64,000 nt of DNA, from positions 159,522,486 to 159,586,485 of the forward strand of contig OW121740.1 in assembly GCA_933228675.1 (NCBI GenBank), in the 5' to 3' direction. Positions 58,966 to 64,000 of this stretch are shown here, piece by piece (within the stretch, counting starts at the first letter, position 1; each line of letters opens with the position of its first letter). This stretch comes from Stomorhina lunata (lineage: Eukaryota; Arthropoda; Insecta; Diptera; Rhiniidae). Both the position numbers and the translations under genes were made by a program. A model generated the notes under the pieces. That model was given only the letters and a program-made list of their open reading frames with translations. It did not search any database and was not told the DNA's origin.

Positions 58966-59177
58966 CAGTAAAGTGTTACCCATAGTACATAACTCTAACC
59001 CAAATGGAAAAAATCAGTTTGAAGTATTTGATTGCCAAGAGTCATTTTTCAAACAGTCTACCTTTTCCAAAAGCTCTGGATCGAGCTTATTGTTCTATTT
59101 TTACCTAAAAAATAATTTTAAATAAAAAAATTTTTATGAAATCTATGTATGTATGTATATCTTAAAACTTAGTCTAG

Positions 59178-59415
59178 TTTCACTTTAGTCAGGTTTGGCT
59201 TATCAAGTCTTAAATTTGTATGAGAAAAAACTGACAGAATTAAAATTGAGGAAACCTGACCGTACCGTCAAGTTTGCGAAAATTTTGAAAATTTGTACGA
59301 AATTTAAGGAAAATAAAATGAAAACTGATAAAGAAAATGTTTGTGTATGAACGTAAATGCAGGTTCAAAAGAAATTTAAAGAAAAACTGATCAAGTAAAC
59401 CTGATTTGTGTGAAA
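59178..59415. mobile_element. 238-bp MITE, copy 2
   Basis: It begins TTTCACTTTAGTCAGGTTTG and ends AAGTAAACCTGATTTGTGTG. It is the shorter relative of 55743-56041, about 60 bp deleted at its left side. A third, partial relative lies at 29775-29880. Confidence 0.78.
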
Positions 59416-59894
59416 CGGGACTTACTATGAAAAGACAAATTTTCACTGAAAGAAATTCATATTAAAAATATTTTATATGGAAAATTTTTCTACGTAAAAG
59501 TTTGTAATGTTGAAAATTTTTCCATGAACATTTTTTATAGAAATTTTTTCAATAAAACAAATGTCATAAATATTTTAGTGATTAAAAAATATATAAACAT
59601 ATATTTTTAAAAATTTTCATATTTACAATTTTTCTATAAAATTATTCAAATCCAAAATTTTTCAGCAAAAAATTTATTACAATCTATTTATTCTATAATT
59701 TAAATATATATTTTTTTCAATATAATTTTTTCATTAAATTTTACAAAAAGTTTTTAATAAAAAAAATATTCATTAAAAATTGTTGTACAAAAACAGTTGA
59801 TAACGAAAATTTTCTACGATTTTATATATAAAACTTTTCTATGAACAAATTTTATATCAACAAATTGTTTCTTGGCAAATAATATATATATATA

Positions 59895-60260
59895 GTCTTT
59901 TAATATATTGTCGGCCAAGCCCGAGTATTGCATCCCGTTTGCTACTGTGGTTAAATATGGAACACTTTTCAATAAATTTATACATTTTTCTAAACTCTTT
60001 TAGAAATATCTGAACTGTCAATTTAGAAGCGAGTCGGAAATTTTTCGTTAAAAAAATGTAAATGTAAAAGTAGACTTATCAAATTTAAATAAAGTTTTTT
60101 TATTATTTAGTATGGAATTTCATATACATATATAGTTGCTCAAGTCCGAGAATTGGACCTCGTTTGCAATTGTGGTTAAATGTGGAACACTTTTCAATAA
60201 ATTTATGTATACGTTTTTCTAAATTCTGTTAGACATATCTGAGCTGTCACTTCCGATTAA
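59895..60260 (-). repeat. Duplicated DINE-1-like fragment
   Basis: Two direct copies (about 59908-60030 and 60130-60255) contain CAAGCCCGAGTATTG/CAAGTCCGAGAATTGG, TGTGGTTAAATATGGAACAC, TTTTCAATAAATTTATACAT and GACATATCTGAGCTGTCA. They look like tail-proximal pieces of the same family. Confidence 0.6.
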
Positions 60261-60855
60261 CCGATTCTGAAGAACAATTTATTTATATAAAATTTTTTTT
60301 TATCGAAAATTTGTTTTTATTAAATATTTTTAGATTAAAACCGTTTCTATGCAAAAATTTTATAATCAAATTTTCTTTCCAAAAACATATTATTGTGAAA
60401 AATTTATCAAAAAAATATTTTTTTCAAAAATTTTCTATGAAAATGGTTTAAAAATTCGCATTAAAATCAACAATTTTTTTATAAAAAATCTTCTTCTCAA
60501 AACCTGCTTTCGTACGACCTTGAAACTGGATTTTGACATTTCGTTTTATATGAATATTCGCTTGTCGTTTTGTTGCTTTTCTTCCTTCAATAAAAAACAA
60601 CTGAAGATAAATTACACAGAAAAAAAGCAACAAGCAAACAGCACGTGTCTGTCCCAAAGTTTTGTCGTCAGAGGAAACCAGGATTAAAGTCGACAAATAA
60701 AGACCAAATTGTAAAAAATAATATAAAAATTGCAAGGATTTGTATAAATTAAAATTTGTGGATATTGCGGAAGTTGAAACGTGTGAAGTTTTATTTAAAG
60801 TTTTACTGAAACAAAAAACGCACTCCGAAGCAAATTTAAACGCACACACATCGTC

Positions 60856-61786
60856 ATGTTTTATTTAATTGGTTTGGGTTTAGGAGATCCCAAGGACATT
60901 ACAGTGAAAGGCCTTGAAATTGTAAAACAATGTACGAGAGTATATTTAGAAATGTATACCTCCATATTGGGCTGTCCAAAAGAGGAATTGGTAAGTGTGA
61001 CAAGGTTTTTTCTTTGTATATTTTGTATACTAAAGATAATCGTATGTGAAGTAAAAAATTTAATGTAATCTTTAATAGGAAGCATTTTATGGACGTCCCA
61101 TACTGCTGGCAGATCGAGACCTTGTTGAACAGGGCGCAGATGAGATATTGGCTGGCTCTGGAGAAGAGGATGTTGCTTTACTAGTGGTGGGAGACCCATT
61201 TGGCGCCACAACTCATACCGATTTCATTTTAAGAGCCAAAGAAAAGAAAATCCCTTATAAAGTGATACACAATGCCTCCATAATGAATGCCATTGGTTGT
61301 TGTGGCCTTCAACTGTACAAATTCGGTGAAACTGTATCTATCCCATATTGGGATGAGACCTGGAAACCCGATAGTTTTTACGATAAAATTAAGCTTAACC
61401 GTCTGCATAATATGCATACTCTTTGCCTCCTTGATATCAAGGTAAAAGAGCCTACCTTAGAATCATTGATGCGGGGGCGAAAAGAGTTTATGCCACCACG
61501 TTTTATGTCGGTGGCTGAAGCGGCCCAACAACTATTAGCCATAGTAGAGAAAAAGGATGCTTTGGAACGCAACACCATTTTGAATGAACAATCTTTGTGT
61601 GTGGGTTTGGCCCGTGTTGGACACGATAATCAACGTATTGCTGTGAGCACATTGCGTGATATGGCTTCGACGGATTTGGGAGGACCTTTACATTCAATTG
61701 TTATACCTGCCAAAGAAATGCATCCGCTAGAAGTGGAATTTCTACAACAATTTGCTAATCTAAAGTTGGAAGACTACAATCATTAG
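60856..61786 (+). CDS. Dph5: Dph5, diphthine methyl ester synthase
   Basis: Exons are 60856-60990 and 61079-61786, phase 0, 280 residues, the usual length. The enzyme transfers methyl groups from S-adenosylmethionine to the modified histidine of eEF2 in cytosolic diphthamide synthesis. It is a SUMT-like tetrapyrrole-methylase-fold protein: [20 protein letters not shown] (1-20), [34 protein letters not shown] (about 80-100), [36 protein letters not shown], then [14 protein letters not shown] near 220. The second Met at 61148 is internal and not the start. It is divergent from Hcf across 7 kb of repeats and convergent with CSN6. Confidence 0.96.
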
Positions 61787-62894
61787 ATTTCGAACGGTTT
61801 TAAAGGCAATTGTGGTTATTTTTATTCTTTTGTAGAAACCCCTGTATACACATAAACGTTTCCAAACACCTTTAAAAAATTACATTTACATATATCTGTA
61901 GATTTTGTTAAGCTTTAATTAGTAGGGTAGTATATTGTATTTCTCGATGAGTTTTGTTATAATTTTATTTGATTTTTTATAACTTTTCTAATTGTAACGG
62001 CCGTGCAAAATTATTGGATTATCTGTATTTTGATTTTTTTGAATTGTATCAGATTTTGTGCAACAAGAAAAACAAATGTAGCATTTAAAAGTAGTTGAAA
62101 GTGTTATGAATTAAATGGTTTAATTAGTAAAAAGTAAATTATTTACTAAATGAAAATGCAATCTAATATATTTTTACATGAAAACAAGTACTTGATTTGA
62201 ATAATTACAAAAAGTGTAAAGAATGAAATGTGATTAAAAAAATACTTTCTAAATATAGTAATTGATGTCAGATCCTGAAAAGAAATTGCATGTCTTTTAG
62301 TTTTAGTGTTGAACACAAGAATCAGGCTTTAAGTCAGAAAGTTATCAATTTTTAGTCTCAATAATACCAATAACGAATATTTTATCATTCCGTTCGGAAT
62401 TAACAAGAATTTCGTAATTTGCTTCTTTAGAAAACGTAACGATTTAAATTTTCTGAATATTACCACTATTTTCAAAATATAATTAAATTCATAAGTGATT
62501 TTTTATTTATAGAGTATTTGAAGAAATATTTAATTGCAGTGTTATTTGTCGAAACAAAGAAAAAGTTACTAGTTTCAATTGAAAAAATTGTATTTTGTAA
62601 TGTTTTAAAGCCGTAAAATTGTTCCAGTATCTATAGAACCTAAAACCATTCCGATCAGAATGTTAATTTATGTCGCAAATGTGATTTAAAAAAAAATTCC
62701 GGTCAGAATGTAAATTTATATCGCAACTCCAGAAGACTTTTTAAATAAACATAACTCGACTCAAGAGTAAAACTTGTATGTCGTGTTTTTTTCCGAATAG
62801 AAATACAGAGTAATCGCCCTATGACGACAGTTGTTTAAGTATACTTAGCAATTTTCGTTCAACTCTATTAACATAGAATTGAGGGAATACTCAT
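61787..62894. other. Dph5 3' region and AT-rich intergenic DNA
   Basis: No gene is visible. A short direct duplication, [24 protein letters not shown], occurs at about 62650 and 62698. Confidence 0.5.
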
Positions 62895-63012
62895 ACTCTA
62901 ACCAAACTACCCAAAACAGTAAAATGTTAGAATTTACTCAAAAAACAACAATTTGTTTTGAAAATTTTGTTTAAGAACACTTTAGAGCAAGTTCGGAGTG
63001 TTTCATTAAAGT
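62895..63012. mobile_element. 118-bp palindromic MITE, ACTCTAACGAAAC family, second copy
   Basis: It starts ACTCTAACCAAACTACCCAA and ends GTGTTTCATTAAAGT; the interior AACAGTAAAATGTTAGAATT and ACAACAATTTGTTTTGAAAA match 41267-41388. It is about 100 bp beyond the CSN6 stop. Confidence 0.75.
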
Positions 63013-63108
63013 AAATGAACTAACAGTTTATTTATTTAATAAATTTTTATTTCTGTATACAGTTATGTTGTCGATATTAAAATCTTACATTTCAACAGCA
63101 TTTGTTCT

Positions 63109-64000
63109 CTAAAAATAAAGACCCCTCATACGTCGACCTGAACCTTGACGGTCGTAGAGTACATTAAACTTATTAACAAAGTGATTCATATCATTGCAAC
63201 CTTTTGTCATAGAACCCAAATAACTTATTAAACCCACATCATTACATTGTGTATAGAATTCCTCTTGGAAAGCGCCACCCTGCATAACAGGCAAACGATG
63301 ACTTAAGGCGTAAATTTCCCTTAAAATTTCCTGATTTGCCGATAATTTTCCAGCCTCAACGTCTTTAATGTATTTCAATACAATTTTAATCCGAGTATTT
63401 AACATTTTAATGGCACTTTCTTGGGCCACTAGATGTTCAGCCACATAGGACTTCTCGCCAGTATCATTAGTGGACATACGTGCAACATGATCGACACCAA
63501 TACGTTCAGCCTCCTCTGTGGCTAGGGTATAGGTGAGGGGTACAAAAAGCATGGTAGCTTCACTGCGCACTATATCAATTACAGATTCGTACAGCTTTAG
63601 TGGTAATTGGTCGACACTGCGTGACAAGGGATTCAATTGCAGCATGATTGGACATTCGTTGATTTCGGCAATTTGTTTGTGTATGGCTAAGTCTTTGTCG
63701 GTGGGATTTTCTCCTGTGGTATACCAACCAATGAAATCCAGTTCGCTAAAAACCTGGATAGAGGAAACATTATGAAAATTTATAGAATTTAATTGGAAAA
63801 TTACAAAAAATACCTGCTTATATTGAAGCTCTTTGGTCATGTAGTAATCACGATTGATGAACACATCCTCCCCTACTATATCAGTTTTCAATTCGAATGA
63901 ATTCATTACTTCTATATTGCGGCCTTTTTGTTTACCAATCAAAGCCCCATACACCTGACATGTCTCACCCGCCTGGGCACGTATACGTGTCCAATGCTCC
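63109..64000 (-). CDS. CSN6: CSN6, COP9 signalosome subunit 6 (5' end outside window)
   Basis: Exons are 64000-63814 (continuing upstream) and 63753-63109, with a 60-bp intron 63813-63754 (CAG|GTATTT ... TATCCAG). The MPN domain is visible: [65 protein letters not shown]. It lacks the metal-binding His-x-His of active JAMM proteases, as is normal for CSN6. The C-terminal helical part follows ([51 protein letters not shown]) and it ends [14 protein letters not shown]6 pairs with the catalytic CSN5 in the complex that removes Nedd8 from cullins. Confidence 0.96.
   Translation of the reverse strand, partial: EHWTRIRAQAGETCQVYGALIGKQKGRNIEVMNSFELKTDIVGEDVFINRDYYMTKELQYKQVFFVIFQLNSINFHNVSSIQVFSELDFIGWYTTGENPTDKDLAIHKQIAEINECPIMLQLNPLSRSVDQLPLKLYESVIDIVRSEATMLFVPLTYTLATEEAERIGVDHVARMSTNDTGEKSYVAEHLVAQESAIKMLNTRIKIVLKYIKDVEAGKLSANQEILREIYALSHRLPVMQGGAFQEEFYTQCNDVGLISYLGSMTKGCNDMNHFVNKFNVLYDRQGSGRRMRGLYF

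Noticed and set aside
61148..61786. Short Dph5 start at an internal Met
   Set aside because: The upstream exon 60856-60990 supplies the conserved N-terminus and splices in phase.

Overview
This is eukaryotic DNA from a higher fly (Diptera, Schizophora; a calyptrate such as a blowfly or muscid is my best guess, not proven). The base composition is very AT-rich, introns have GT-AG ends, and the window holds recognisable fly genes. Most of the DNA between and inside those genes is transposable elements, many nested in each other. There are no bacterial-style operons, CRISPR arrays or rRNA genes.

Genes, left to right: (1) the last two exons of a Mox/buttonless-class homeobox gene (+, 2248-2708), with a tRNA-Ala(AGC) gene on the opposite strand inside the intron that splits the homeobox; (2) Brd8, a bromodomain subunit of the Tip60/NuA4 acetyltransferase complex (+, three exons, 27301-38068), whose first intron is 7.8 kb of nested transposons; (3) a three-exon secreted phospholipase A2 gene (-, 38180-42468), convergent with Brd8 and only 111 bp from its stop; (4) a long intronless Hcf (host cell factor, kelch) reading frame (-, 50052-53813); (5) Dph5, the diphthamide methyltransferase (+, two exons, 60856-61786); (6) the 3' part of CSN6, a COP9 signalosome subunit (-, 63109-64000, running off the window). 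Exon phases agree at every junction I give for genes 2, 3, 5 and 6.

Mobile DNA: 55-1981 is an inverted-repeat element inside an older interspersed repeat; it encloses a second element carrying a broken insect gene. 2.7-12.8 kb holds a 1.1-kb foldback, a 2.6-kb element with arms of roughly 0.8 kb around a decayed ORF, and a decayed transposase-like ORF that I think resembles RAG1/Transib enzymes. 13.56-25.08 kb is one I-clade LINE on the minus strand, broken open by a hAT element (exact 8-bp target duplication, itself containing another LINE fragment), a mariner-type element and a 4.2-kb DINE-1-like element. The Brd8 intron has a 5-kb Tc1 element holding a DINE-1-like element that holds a hAT-like MITE. 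More DINE-1-like copies and small MITEs lie between PLA2, Hcf and Dph5.

The genes are not functionally coupled; they are ordinary neighbours. Points most worth a second look are the intronless Hcf frame that lacks its usual C-terminal half, the loss of the acetyl-lysine-binding Asn in the Brd8 bromodomain, the RAG1-like relic, and the gene-carrying nested transposon at the left edge.
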